Shown here in pieces: positions 17,518 through 25,862 of a stretch of 64,000 bases of DNA. Under the pieces are notes generated by a model. The model was not told where the DNA came from. It made no database searches and was given only the letters and a program-made list of their open reading frames with translations. Each line of letters begins with the position of its first letter. Position 1 is the first letter of the stretch. The stretch is from Algoriphagus sp. (lineage in GTDB: Bacteria; Bacteroidota; Bacteroidia; Cytophagales; Cyclobacteriaceae), in contig NZ_JAMWZB010000007.1 of the NCBI RefSeq assembly GCF_024305035.1, forward strand, positions 93,278 to 157,277. The letters run 5' to 3'. The position numbers and the translations under genes were made by a program.

Positions 17518-17964
17518 ATGAAGATACCAGTTGCTTCCGCCCTCTTGCTCTTTTTGTTCCTCAACAATTCTTTCGGCCAAAATGATGATCGAGAGCAAAT
17601 CCTCTCCCAACGGGAATTATCCAATCACGCCCTTCGGGCATTTGATGAGGAATTGAATGCCACTTTTTCCACTGATGACGCCTTGATCACAACTGGGGCA
17701 GGCACATTGATTTCCGGAAAAAAGGAATTGATGAAATATATCCAAGAATCTTCTGGCGCAAGAATGTATTGGATCCGGACTCCGGATGAAGTACTGGTCA
17801 ATTCCAAAACTAGGTTGGCATGGGAAACGGGAACCTGGAAAGGGTATGTAGAAGGTTTGGATGAGCCAGTAGTTGGAGGCAAGTACTCCGCCCAATGGAC
17901 CAAGGCTTCAGGGACTTGGCTAATCCAATCGCAGTTGTTTGTCACTTTACCTAATGAAGAATGA
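17518..17964 (+). CDS. Secreted DUF4440/NTF2-like protein
   Basis: A 148-residue exported protein (signal peptide to about NSFGQ). The mature chain reads like the DUF4440 branch of the NTF2 fold: REQILSQRELSNHALRAFD helix, then TDDALITTGAGTLISGKKEL, and strands with WETGTWKG and YSAQWTKASGTWLIQSQLF. No active-site motif is evident. It lies 33 bases after the permease gene. Its stop codon overlaps the ATG of a truncated DUF6090 reading frame by three bases, which suggests that a full DUF6090 gene once followed. Confidence 0.78.
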   Translation: MKIPVASALLLFLFLNNSFGQNDDREQILSQRELSNHALRAFDEELNATFSTDDALITTGAGTLISGKKELMKYIQESSGARMYWIRTPDEVLVNSKTRLAWETGTWKGYVEGLDEPVVGGKYSAQWTKASGTWLIQSQLFVTLPNEE

Positions 17965-18176
17965 TAAAATTCTTCCGTAAAATCCGCCATTGCTTGGATT
18001 ATAAATCACCTACAGCAACGACATGAAGAGGAATCTCGCAGGATCTAGGTAGAAAGCTCTTTCCCCAAAGGAAATCTGGAATGGTTTGGGCCGGAGATTC
18101 CGGCAAAAAAGGGACCTATCAGCTCACCGTCAATCTCTCCGAAAAAACGGAAGAGTTTATTCCCCAAGAAAAATGA
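17961..18176 (+). pseudogene. Decayed gene region: DUF6090 5' fragment plus orphan 3' frame
   Basis: From 17961 a 21-codon frame begins MIKFFRKIRH, the normal start of DUF6090 proteins (compare LKFFRTIRKK at 918), and then hits TGA at 18024 with no transmembrane signature. Further on, 18081-18176 gives a 31-codon frame with GTYQLTVNLSEKTEEF that looks like the end of a different protein, but I cannot name it. I read the stretch as remains of at least one deleted gene. The remaining bases up to 18284 hold nothing recognisable. Confidence 0.5.
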
Positions 18177-18284
18177 TCAGCATTTTGAAAAGACCCAGAA
18201 ATAAACTTCTTGATAAAAATAAGTTCTCACTTTGGGGCATGGCTTTTGACTAAGGTTGGCTTCACGAGTTAACTATCGTATAAA

Positions 18285-18482
18285 ATGAAAGTATTAGGAA
18301 TTTTATGTCTTTTTGCCTTGACTATGTTCATGGGCTGCAATGACAAAAAAGAGGCCGTCAAAGAAACTACCATTGAGGTAAAGGTGGAAAAAGAAGCTGA
18401 TACGGAAATCAAAATTGGGCCAGACGGTGGATCAGTCAAAACCAAAAAAGTGGAAGTAGAAGTCAAAAATGACAACCAATAA
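18285..18482 (+). CDS. Small charged lipoprotein
   Basis: A 65-residue protein with a short signal peptide and lipobox FMGC (C18). The mature 47 residues are almost all charged, with alternating K/E-V patterns (TIEVKVEKE, KKVEVEVKN) and one GPDGGS turn, so it may be a short beta-hairpin or a disordered surface chain. Homologous small lipoproteins occur in Cytophagales but have no known role. A good terminator follows 10 bases after the stop, which supports a real, separate gene. Confidence 0.7.
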   Translation: MKVLGILCLFALTMFMGCNDKKEAVKETTIEVKVEKEADTEIKIGPDGGSVKTKKVEVEVKNDNQ

Positions 18483-18490
18483 AATTAAAA

Positions 18491-18518
18491 GCTGAGCCGA
18501 GAGGTTCAGTTTTTTTTT
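18491..18518 (+). terminator. Rho-independent terminator after small lipoprotein
   Basis: The stem CTGAGCC / GGTTCAG (one G-T pair) with loop GAGA is followed by nine T residues. Confidence 0.85.
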
Positions 18519-18680
18519 GTCTTTATGCCAGTTGTAGCCAATCAAGGCCTTATTTAATTAAAGCATTATTTTTATTATTTATTTCTTAGTGAATTTGCTA
18601 ATCGGGGCACTCCGTTTGCAATCATATCATCCAATTGACCGGCGAAAAAACAAATCAATTTTTACGCTAGAAAACTTAAA

Positions 18681-18715
18681 AAACTCCAGATCTAAAAGGA
18701 GTTTCCTGTTTTTCA
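18681..18715 (+). promoter_or_regulatory. Hairpin in leader of the beta-barrel gene
   Basis: The 7-base stem AAACTCC / GGAGTTT with a ten-base loop is followed by CCTGTTTTT, ahead of the ATG at 18746. It could be an attenuator-like structure or a leftover terminator; no conserved riboswitch is recognised. Confidence 0.35.
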
Positions 18716-18745
18716 ATTGATCAAAATTCTACACTAAAATAAATT

Positions 18746-19315
18746 ATGAAACTGTATTCTATTGGATTACTATTAGCCTTTATGATGATGGGGACTCTAA
18801 ATGCCCAAAACATCAACGTCGGCGTAAAAGGTGGGCTTAACAGCTACACGATAGCAAATGGAAATTTTGACCCAAAAATCGGTCTCCATCTCGGATTATT
18901 GGGCCACGTGCACATCACCGATAACTTTGGCCTGCAACCTGAAATCTACTATTCCGCTCAGGGAGCAAAAATCGGCAACTCTTCCACCAATCTCAACTTG
19001 GACTATTTCAATATCCCGGTCCTTTTTCAGTACATGTTTGATAATGGATTTAGACTTCAAGCAGGGCCTCAGCTGGGACTTTTGATCGGTGCCAATACGG
19101 TCGCTGGAAACACTAAAGTCGATGTGAAAAACGATTTCAAAAGTATGGATTTGGGCATCGCAATCGGAGCAAGTTACATTCACACTCCCTCCGGATTTGG
19201 GGTGGATGCCCGGTACAATATCGGGATGAGCAACATTAGTGAAATCGCCTCCAATGATTATCAAAACCGAGGCTTGCAATTGGGTGTTTTCTACCTGTTC
19301 AAGCATAGAAATTAA
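18746..19315 (+). CDS. Outer-membrane beta-barrel protein (porin family, PF13568-like)
   Basis: A 189-residue protein with a signal peptide cleaved after LNA (A20). The mature part is a small outer-membrane barrel: it begins INVGVKGGLNSY and alternates two-residue-periodic strands such as FGLQPEIYYSAQGAKIG, YFNIPVLFQYMF, FRLQAGPQLGLLIG and GVDARYNIGMSN, ending with an aromatic-rich last strand (LGVFYLF). This is the common Bacteroidota 8-stranded barrel family. Its role, whether structural, adhesive or a channel, is not known. Confidence 0.88.
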   Translation: MKLYSIGLLLAFMMMGTLNAQNINVGVKGGLNSYTIANGNFDPKIGLHLGLLGHVHITDNFGLQPEIYYSAQGAKIGNSSTNLNLDYFNIPVLFQYMFDNGFRLQAGPQLGLLIGANTVAGNTKVDVKNDFKSMDLGIAIGASYIHTPSGFGVDARYNIGMSNISEIASNDYQNRGLQLGVFYLFKHRN

Positions 19316-19334
19316 GGCTTACCCTCATTGAAAA

Positions 19335-19368
19335 AGAGGTTGGACCACAAGATCCAACCTCTTTTTTT
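19335..19368 (+). terminator. Rho-independent terminator after beta-barrel gene
   Basis: A 10-base stem AGAGGTTGGA / TCCAACCTCT with an eight-base loop runs into a T7 tract. Confidence 0.9.
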
Positions 19369-19441
19369 GTCTGCTTGGGGCGATTTTCCAATTAGTTGCT
19401 GTAGTCGGTTTATCCACCGACCACTACATATTAACTATTCC

Positions 19442-19531
19442 CAATCCTTCCCATTCCTAAAACTCACATCCGGATATGCCAGCGGTGCAGGTACAGGTCT
19501 TGGGTCTTTTTGGATCAATTTTTTCCAATTT
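19442..19531 (-). pseudogene. Duplicated 3'-end fragment of the tricorn-type protease gene
   Basis: About 90 bases here match the last 90 bases of the protease gene at 20977-21067 with only about eight differences in the first 84 positions (both contain GGTGCAGGTACAGGTCTTGGG), in the same orientation. The similarity fades at both ends, and only TCCACCGACCA is shared outside the coding part. It cannot encode a protein. The DUF4221 gene lies between the two copies. The rest of 19369-19723 holds a promoter for that gene and nothing else recognisable. Confidence 0.8.
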
Positions 19532-19669
19532 CAACTGAATTCTGGTGCAGTGTCGTAGGCAAAACAATGCGATTTGATAGAAGTCTCTCCTCCGTCCATT
19601 CAAAAAGACTTTTAAAACCAAGCTTTACCAACCTTTTCTAGGCCCCGCATATATTTTATTTTTAATCAA

Positions 19670-19700
19670 TTTGGTAATCTACTATTATTTCATAGGTTTA
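19670..19700 (+). promoter_or_regulatory. Bacteroidota-type promoter for DUF4221 lipoprotein
   Basis: The -33 element TTTG (19670-19673) is followed after 19 bases by TAGGTTTA (19693-19700), one base off the TAnnTTTG consensus of the Bacteroidota primary sigma factor. Transcription would start near 19707, 17 bases before the ATG. Confidence 0.55.
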
Positions 19701-19723
19701 TAATAGAAATCATTTGCTGAAAA

Positions 19724-20866
19724 ATGAACAACCGAATTTTACTCCTAAGCCTAATTTTGTTTGGCCTTGTTTTCTTCTCTTGCCAAGAGGAAGAAAAAAC
19801 TAAACCACTCTCTTATCAACTCACTCATGCTTTTCGCTTGGTGGTGGAGGATCATCCTCTTCGTACCTGGAGTCTGCAAACCCAAGTCATCGAAGGAGAA
19901 GAAAAGTTGTTTTTTGGGGATGTGCGGAAAAAAGACAATATCAAAGTCTTTAATATGGATAAAAAGGAATGGGAAGAGCCTATTCGATTTGAAAAAGAAG
20001 GCCCGGACGGAATAGGCACGATGAATGGATTTTATGTGCATACCATGGACTCCATTTTTGTGGTGAATAGCTTCGGTTGGGAGGTTCATTTGATGAATGG
20101 CAGCAAGAAGGTAAGAACCTACAATACCAAGAAAGGAATTCCCGCCATGGATCAGATTACCCCATTTACCACCAATAATGCTATTTCAGGAATAATCAAC
20201 GGAAAGTTGATCTTCTATGGATTTCCGGAAGTACCCTATCAGGGCCGGGATTACCATAACCGGGTTAAAATTGCTCAAACCATTGATTTAAAAACCGGAG
20301 AAAACAAAGTTGAAATCGGATACCCTAAAGAGTATCATAATCATCTTTGGCCGGGACTGATTGTCATTATGAATGAACAATCTGTGGTTGGAGATAAAAT
20401 TTATATGAATTATCCATTTAGCGACTCAGTTTATGAATTTGATGGAATTTCTAATCGAGCTAAGCCTTTATTCTTGGGTTCAACCTACAAGAAAAAAATC
20501 ATAAACTACGACGACAAATCTACTCAAGAAATCAATGGTGAAGGAACTTATTTTGAAGTATTAAGTAAGGGTGCCTATACTGATATCTTGGCTGATGAAA
20601 TCAATTCCCATCTATACAGAACTATATCCTACAGCAAAAGCGACCCATCCTCTTTTTCTACCTATTCTGAATTCAAGCCAACAGCTGAGAGGAACCTTTT
20701 GATTTATGATTTGGATCGTGATACTTTCATCGGAGAGATTGACTTTCAGGAAGATGAATTAGACCGGATTCCCATGATGTTTGTTGGGAAAAAAGGGCTG
20801 TATCTCAGTAAGATGAGTCGAGAAGAAGAAGCGGTAGACTTTTATTTGTTGTCATGGGAAGAGTAG
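19724..20866 (+). CDS. DUF4221 family lipoprotein
   Basis: A 380-residue lipoprotein with lipobox FFSC (C20). The mature chain has propeller-like repeated strands, including RFEKEGPDGIGTMNGFYVHTMD, VVNSFGWEVHLM and LLIYDLDRDTFIGEIDF, the last pattern being common in DUF4221 proteins. It is a paralogue of the lipoprotein at 1792-2937. It has its own promoter upstream and a perfect hairpin downstream, so it is a single transcription unit. It sits between two copies of the tricorn gene 3' end, which suggests that it arrived by recombination. No function is known. Confidence 0.85.
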   Translation: MNNRILLLSLILFGLVFFSCQEEEKTKPLSYQLTHAFRLVVEDHPLRTWSLQTQVIEGEEKLFFGDVRKKDNIKVFNMDKKEWEEPIRFEKEGPDGIGTMNGFYVHTMDSIFVVNSFGWEVHLMNGSKKVRTYNTKKGIPAMDQITPFTTNNAISGIINGKLIFYGFPEVPYQGRDYHNRVKIAQTIDLKTGENKVEIGYPKEYHNHLWPGLIVIMNEQSVVGDKIYMNYPFSDSVYEFDGISNRAKPLFLGSTYKKKIINYDDKSTQEINGEGTYFEVLSKGAYTDILADEINSHLYRTISYSKSDPSSFSTYSEFKPTAERNLLIYDLDRDTFIGEIDFQEDELDRIPMMFVGKKGLYLSKMSREEEAVDFYLLSWEE

Positions 20867-20885
20867 GGCTTTAATATTTATAGCA

Positions 20886-20909
20886 GAGGTCAGTGTTTCC
20901 ACTGACCTC
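20886..20909 (+). terminator. Perfect hairpin after DUF4221 gene
   Basis: The 10-base stem GAGGTCAGTG / CACTGACCTC has a TTTC tetraloop. It has no T-run (AACTTATTT follows) and lies between convergent genes, so it may act on both strands. Confidence 0.6.
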
Positions 20910-20976
20910 AACTTATTTAATTCTTAAAGCTCCTTTACCGAACTCGTTGTCTCCACCGACCAGATAAAACGAATTC

Positions 20977-23900
20977 TCAATCCTTCCCATTCTTAAAACT
21001 CAAATCCGGATAAGCCGGCGGTGCAGGTACAGGTCTTGGGTCTTTTCGGATCAATTCTTTCAAATGCTCGATCGCCGCATCCAGTTGGGCATCTTTTCCA
21101 TCAAATGTTGCCTTCGGCAAATTGATTACCTCGATATCCGGGATAAATCCCACTCCCTCAATCAGCCATTCGGCACCATTTTCAGTCTCACCATAAACCC
21201 CATTCATCGGAGCCCTAGCAATCCCATTATCCGAAAGCGTATTGGCTCCGGAAAGCCACACTTCGCCACCCCAAGTTCTCGCACCGATGGCTTTGCCCAT
21301 ACCCAATCGGCGGAAGCCTTCGGCAAAAGCCTCTCCATCCGAAGCGGTAAACTCATCCACCAACAAGACCAAATGGCCACGGAAAGCATAATTCATGTTC
21401 CAATAGGGTTCTCCCGTACGGCTTTTCCAGTAGAAAAAGGCTTCCCGCATCAACTTCTCCAGAATGAAACTATCGATATTTCCGCCCCGATTATGCCGCA
21501 CGTCGATGATCAGCCCTTTTTTCTTAAACTGCGGGTAAAAATCCCTGTACCACTGCCCGATATCTCCGGCCGTCATCGCTCTGAGATGCACATAGCCGAT
21601 GTCTCCGTTGGATTGTTCCTCTGCTTCCAACCGGCGGGTGTATTCCCAGTCATTGTAGCGCAAATTGTTTTCCTGACCCACAGTCATCGGGTAGATGATA
21701 TGATCACCTTTACCAGCTACCGCTATTCGAACCTGCTTTCTAGCCTTATCCCGAAGCAATACCTGCATATCCGCTACGTCCAAAACGGAAGTCCCGTCTA
21801 TATGCGTGATCACATCTCCTTCCTGTAAGTCTAAAGCTGGATGTGACAAAGGAGATTTTTCATCCGGGTAATCCGGATCACTTTGGAAAATGTAGTCGAT
21901 TTTGTACCCTTTATCAGTTTTGGAAAAAAGCCCTCCCAGCATCCCAAACTGAATGTTATCCTCCCCATCCCGGGTATCTCCTCCTCGTACGGAGGTATGC
22001 AAAACGGAAAGTTCGCCGATCAATTCTCCGATTACATCCGAAAGCTCATTTCGAGTCGTCACCCTGCCCACAAGCGGAAGGTATTTTTCGTACATGGCAT
22101 CCCAGTCCACCCCATGCATGCCTGCATCGTAGAAATAATCCCGCTCCATGCGCCAAGCATCCGTATAGATCTGCTTCCAGTCCTCTCTCGGGTCTATGCT
22201 GAATTTCCAGCCACTCAAATCCAGTTTATTTTTGGATAAATCCGAAACTGGCGAAGTGCCTAATTCCACCAGGAAATGATTGGAACCCTGTCGAAGCAGG
22301 GCATATTTGTTGTTTGCAGACACGGCATAGCTGTTGATTTTATCTGCAAATACCTTTTGCTCCGCTTTCTCCGAAATCGGAGTCATCATCAGCGCAGGCT
22401 CATCCTCATTGGAAGCACCTCCTCCGTAGTATACACCCGGACCCGGACCTACTCGATGATAATACAAGGCCTTTTCGGTCACGATTAAGTTTTTGTAATT
22501 CCCCGCAGGCACAGGCACTTCCTGCACACGCTCCATCAATCCATCCTCTTCAATGCTAACTGTGACTTCTTCTTCACTTTTTTCATCTTCAGACTCCAAT
22601 TCATTTTTCGGAGTAAAGGGAGAAATCAAACCCTTTTGCAAGGGAATATGGTAGATTTTCATCTGTTTTTCCCAGAAAGGCTCCGGCTGACGCTGTCCCC
22701 AGGGACTGCCGACTTTAGTCTCGAAATTCCGGTCGGAAAGGAAATAAATCCACTTCCCATCCGCACTCCACTGCGGACTGAGGCTATTGGTGCGATCAGA
22801 AGTCAGCGTGACGCGTTTTTCGATGGATGGATTAAATACAAAGAGTTGGGTAAAGGTATTCGAAGCGGCCTGTCCATAGGCCAACCATTGACTGTCGGGG
22901 GACCAAGCCATACTTCCGTGGAGATCTTCGTCCGTTTCGGAAACCTTGACTGCTTTGCCCGAGTCCATATTTCGGACCCAGAGCTCATTGTTCAGATTAT
23001 ACCAAGCCAGCCATTTTCCATCCGGCGAAGGAGTCAAGCCAAAGCGCAACGTTTCTCCATTTTCGGTCAATTGCTTTCCTTGATCCAAGCCCAAACCGGA
23101 ATACTGATGAATCTCAAATTCTCCACTTTCATCCGAAAAAGTCAAAATATCCTTCGAGTCGGTAGAAAAAACCGCATCCCGATAGCGCACGCCGTCTTTA
23201 CGACTGAGACGGACCATTCTTCCATCCTTGGCAGGAAACACAAACACCCGACCACGAGCGGTCAACGCAACCTTCTCCCCATCATTGGCTACCGATATAT
23301 TGGTGATGTAGCTCGCGGGATTATCCACCCAATTTTCGCGCAACTGATCAAAATCCGAAACCAAATTGATGGTAATTTTCTCCTTTTGCCCCTCGCCCAA
23401 ATCCATGCGATACAAGTCTGCACCGGATCGATAGACCAGCGTATTTCCTGAAAGGGAATACTCCCTTACATCGTAAGATTCTTCTTGGGTGTGCTGCTGA
23501 ATATTCGATCCATCTGTACTCATCGACCAGACATTTTGGATTCCATCTCGGGAAGAAATGAAATAAACCTGACCATCTTGGAAGATGGGATGATGATCTT
23601 CCCCATCGTAGTTTTGTGTCAATTTTACGGCTTCCTCAGCACCATCGCTATATTTCCAGAGTTGCCGGGCCGTACCGCCCTTATAGCGCTTAGTGACGTT
23701 GCCATGATAGGTTGGGCGAACAAAAAAGTACGTTTCTCCATCCTCATCGAAGCTCCCCTCAGCGGCCATTTCCAGTGGCAAAAAGGACCTTTCTCCTGAA
23801 TTAATATCAAAAACTACAGTACGAAGTCGCGGCAAGGTGGAATACTGATTGGTCACATAAGCCAGCTCACTAATCGAACGCCAAGCCGTGGGAACGGAAG

Positions 23901-24234
23901 TCATCGGCTCATAAGTCAATCTGCGAGGCAGGCCACCGGTGATCGGCATCAAATAAACTTCGGTAGGTCCTTCATAGCTTGCTGCATAAGCCACCCATTT
24001 TCCATCGGGCGAGATTTTGGGATGTGACTCATCTCCGGGATGGGTGGTGAGCCGAGTAGCCATTCCGCCCTCGACGGAGGCCATCCATATATCCCCTTCG
24101 GCCACAAACACCACCGTACCCTCATGAACGTCCGGATGCATAAAATAACCGGGACTGGATTGGGCAAAGGAACTTATACGATTTACTGCCATGAAAAACA
24201 GGCAAAGCAGAAAATAGGAGTAAACTTTTTTCAT
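20977..24234 (-). CDS. Tricorn-type protease (PD40 propeller, PDZ, S41 peptidase), exported
   Basis: A 1085-residue protein starting at the Met at 24234, which begins the signal peptide MKKVYSYFLLCLFFMAVN; an upstream start would add 27 unlikely residues. Residues about 30-600 are PD40/WD-like propeller blades (ISPDGKWVAYA, WSPDSQWLAYG, WSADGKWIYFLSD). Next come a C1-type helical segment, a PDZ domain (about 790-860, LQEGDVITHIDG) and the S41 peptidase core. H746 in VLHTS and S965 in FTASDGEAF fall at the same numbers as the catalytic His746 and Ser965 of Thermoplasma tricorn. Family members degrade oligopeptides; with the signal peptide this one would work in the periplasm. Confidence 0.92.
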   Translation of the reverse strand: MKKVYSYFLLCLFFMAVNRISSFAQSSPGYFMHPDVHEGTVVFVAEGDIWMASVEGGMATRLTTHPGDESHPKISPDGKWVAYAASYEGPTEVYLMPITGGLPRRLTYEPMTSVPTAWRSISELAYVTNQYSTLPRLRTVVFDINSGERSFLPLEMAAEGSFDEDGETYFFVRPTYHGNVTKRYKGGTARQLWKYSDGAEEAVKLTQNYDGEDHHPIFQDGQVYFISSRDGIQNVWSMSTDGSNIQQHTQEESYDVREYSLSGNTLVYRSGADLYRMDLGEGQKEKITINLVSDFDQLRENWVDNPASYITNISVANDGEKVALTARGRVFVFPAKDGRMVRLSRKDGVRYRDAVFSTDSKDILTFSDESGEFEIHQYSGLGLDQGKQLTENGETLRFGLTPSPDGKWLAWYNLNNELWVRNMDSGKAVKVSETDEDLHGSMAWSPDSQWLAYGQAASNTFTQLFVFNPSIEKRVTLTSDRTNSLSPQWSADGKWIYFLSDRNFETKVGSPWGQRQPEPFWEKQMKIYHIPLQKGLISPFTPKNELESEDEKSEEEVTVSIEEDGLMERVQEVPVPAGNYKNLIVTEKALYYHRVGPGPGVYYGGGASNEDEPALMMTPISEKAEQKVFADKINSYAVSANNKYALLRQGSNHFLVELGTSPVSDLSKNKLDLSGWKFSIDPREDWKQIYTDAWRMERDYFYDAGMHGVDWDAMYEKYLPLVGRVTTRNELSDVIGELIGELSVLHTSVRGGDTRDGEDNIQFGMLGGLFSKTDKGYKIDYIFQSDPDYPDEKSPLSHPALDLQEGDVITHIDGTSVLDVADMQVLLRDKARKQVRIAVAGKGDHIIYPMTVGQENNLRYNDWEYTRRLEAEEQSNGDIGYVHLRAMTAGDIGQWYRDFYPQFKKKGLIIDVRHNRGGNIDSFILEKLMREAFFYWKSRTGEPYWNMNYAFRGHLVLLVDEFTASDGEAFAEGFRRLGMGKAIGARTWGGEVWLSGANTLSDNGIARAPMNGVYGETENGAEWLIEGVGFIPDIEVINLPKATFDGKDAQLDAAIEHLKELIRKDPRPVPAPPAYPDLSFKNGKD

Positions 24235-24405
24235 AATCAATGATGCTTTTTTTTGAATAAAACCCAGGGGTAATCTATTGTATTTTTTTGGGAAAAACTC
24301 AGAATTGATCCACAAAGACTACCTATTGAAATATCAGGACTGAATTTGAATAATATTTTTTCTGATCAGCTCACAAATAAATGATTATCGACTTCTTTTT
24401 ACAGA

Positions 24406-24413
24406 TAGTTTTG
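24406..24413 (+). promoter_or_regulatory. Possible -7 element for the MpaB/kinase operon
   Basis: TAGTTTTG matches the Bacteroidota -7 consensus TAnnTTTG exactly, but no good TTTG lies at the usual distance upstream. It would give a leader of about 160 bases before the oxygenase ATG. Nothing else is seen in 24235-24581. Confidence 0.35.
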
Positions 24414-24581
24414 TATTTTTCAAATCATAATAATTGAATTTTGTCAAGAATGCAACAGACCTATCAGCTAGTGAGAAATTTCACCTAAACCAACAGGTTT
24501 CTTTCCGATAGACGTTGAACTTCAGCGACCCATCAATCAAACCTAGTATGACTAAAGCCACCAATTTTTAACCCAAATACT

Positions 24582-25862
24582 ATGACTCCTATCGCCTGGA
24601 TTTTGTGGGGACTTTTGATTGTATTTGCTGTTGCTTCTTTGATTTTTATATTCAAAAATTGGCGTTGGAGAAAAAAAGCAAGGCAAAAATTAACATCCTT
24701 TGATCGAGAGTTTACCCAAGAATGGTCTGATTCATTTTTACTGGAAAAGCGAAAACATACCGACCCCCTAGCCGATCAAACGGTCGCACTGATCATGCAA
24801 AAAAAAGAGGAGGGGGAAATCAACCACCTTTTCGAACACATCACCCGGGACCGAGATCGACTGGACAGCAATGCTCCCGACGAACTCAAAGTATATTTTG
24901 AGCAAAGTAGCAAACTTCCTGATTGGGCGGATCAAGATTTAATGGCTTTGGGACAGCAGGTTTACCTTCGTCATGGATTTTGGGTTTCACTTTTACTTTC
25001 CTATAAATCCCTCCCCGAATGCTATGCCTGCGCACACGGAGCGGAAGTCCTGCACAAAACGGCCCGTCTTAACGAGCACCATGGGTCTATGGATACTTTC
25101 AGCCGCAGAATCGCTGAAACCGCACAATTTGTGATTTTTGCCATGCTTCCCGGAGGACTTTCCAAAAAAGGCCGTGGCATGGTCGCCACAAAGAAAGTTC
25201 GTTTGATTCACGCCGTCATTAGACACTACCTCAAAAACAAAGGATGGGATGCCGAAAAATACGGCGAACCGATCAATCAGGAAGATATGGCGGGGACACT
25301 CATGTCTTTTTCTGCCTTGATTTTGGAGGGAATGGATCAGTTGGGAATCGAGCTAGAGCCAGTCGAACTCGAAGCCTATATGCATTGCTGGCGTGTGATC
25401 GGACACATCGTGGGTCTCGATGAGGATATGATTCCCGCCAATGCCAAAGATGCCTTGAAACTCGGCCACAGGATCCTGGATCAGCAAATCGCCGAAAGCG
25501 ATTCCGGAAAGGCTTTAACCCAAGCATTGGTCGAATGGATCAATCTCAAATCGCATCCCTTTTTTAGCCCAAAAACCAATAGTGCCATCTTGCGCCTGAT
25601 GATGGGAAAGGAAATCTCAGATCTTCTGGCCGTCCCCGAATCTGATCCTTCGCATCAGCTGAAAATCGAAAAACGCATTCGCCGGATTGCCAAAATCGGA
25701 GAGTTTCTGGACAAAAGTCTCGTCTTCGCCATGGTTTTGCAGTTCTTCACCCGCTTGCTATCCCAGTGGATGATCAGCAAAATGACCGATGCCAACATGA
25801 TCAATTTCTACCTTCCGAGGTCCCTGACCCAAGACTGGGGAGCTAAAAAAGCACGCTCATGA
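24582..25862 (+). CDS. MpaB-family (DUF2236) membrane-anchored oxygenase
   Basis: A 426-residue protein with one N-terminal transmembrane helix (residues 4-24) and a helical domain of the DUF2236 family, which contains the fungal haem-containing oxygenases MpaB/MpaB' (oxidative cleavage of a farnesyl side chain) and the bacterial rubber oxygenase Lcp. Family-type segments are YGEPINQEDMAGTLMSFS, MHCWRVIGHIVGLDEDMIP and the His-rich stretch CYACAHGAEVLHKTARLNEHHG. These suggest cleavage of an isoprenoid double bond, but the substrate is unknown. Its stop overlaps the start of the next gene by four bases, and five regulatory genes follow in the same operon. Confidence 0.82.
   Translation: MTPIAWILWGLLIVFAVASLIFIFKNWRWRKKARQKLTSFDREFTQEWSDSFLLEKRKHTDPLADQTVALIMQKKEEGEINHLFEHITRDRDRLDSNAPDELKVYFEQSSKLPDWADQDLMALGQQVYLRHGFWVSLLLSYKSLPECYACAHGAEVLHKTARLNEHHGSMDTFSRRIAETAQFVIFAMLPGGLSKKGRGMVATKKVRLIHAVIRHYLKNKGWDAEKYGEPINQEDMAGTLMSFSALILEGMDQLGIELEPVELEAYMHCWRVIGHIVGLDEDMIPANAKDALKLGHRILDQQIAESDSGKALTQALVEWINLKSHPFFSPKTNSAILRLMMGKEISDLLAVPESDPSHQLKIEKRIRRIAKIGEFLDKSLVFAMVLQFFTRLLSQWMISKMTDANMINFYLPRSLTQDWGAKKARS

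Noticed and set aside
22636..23451. A 271-codon open frame on the plus strand
   Set aside because: It lies inside the tricorn protease gene on the opposite strand and has no domain or signal; the protease frame is full-length and clearly coding.
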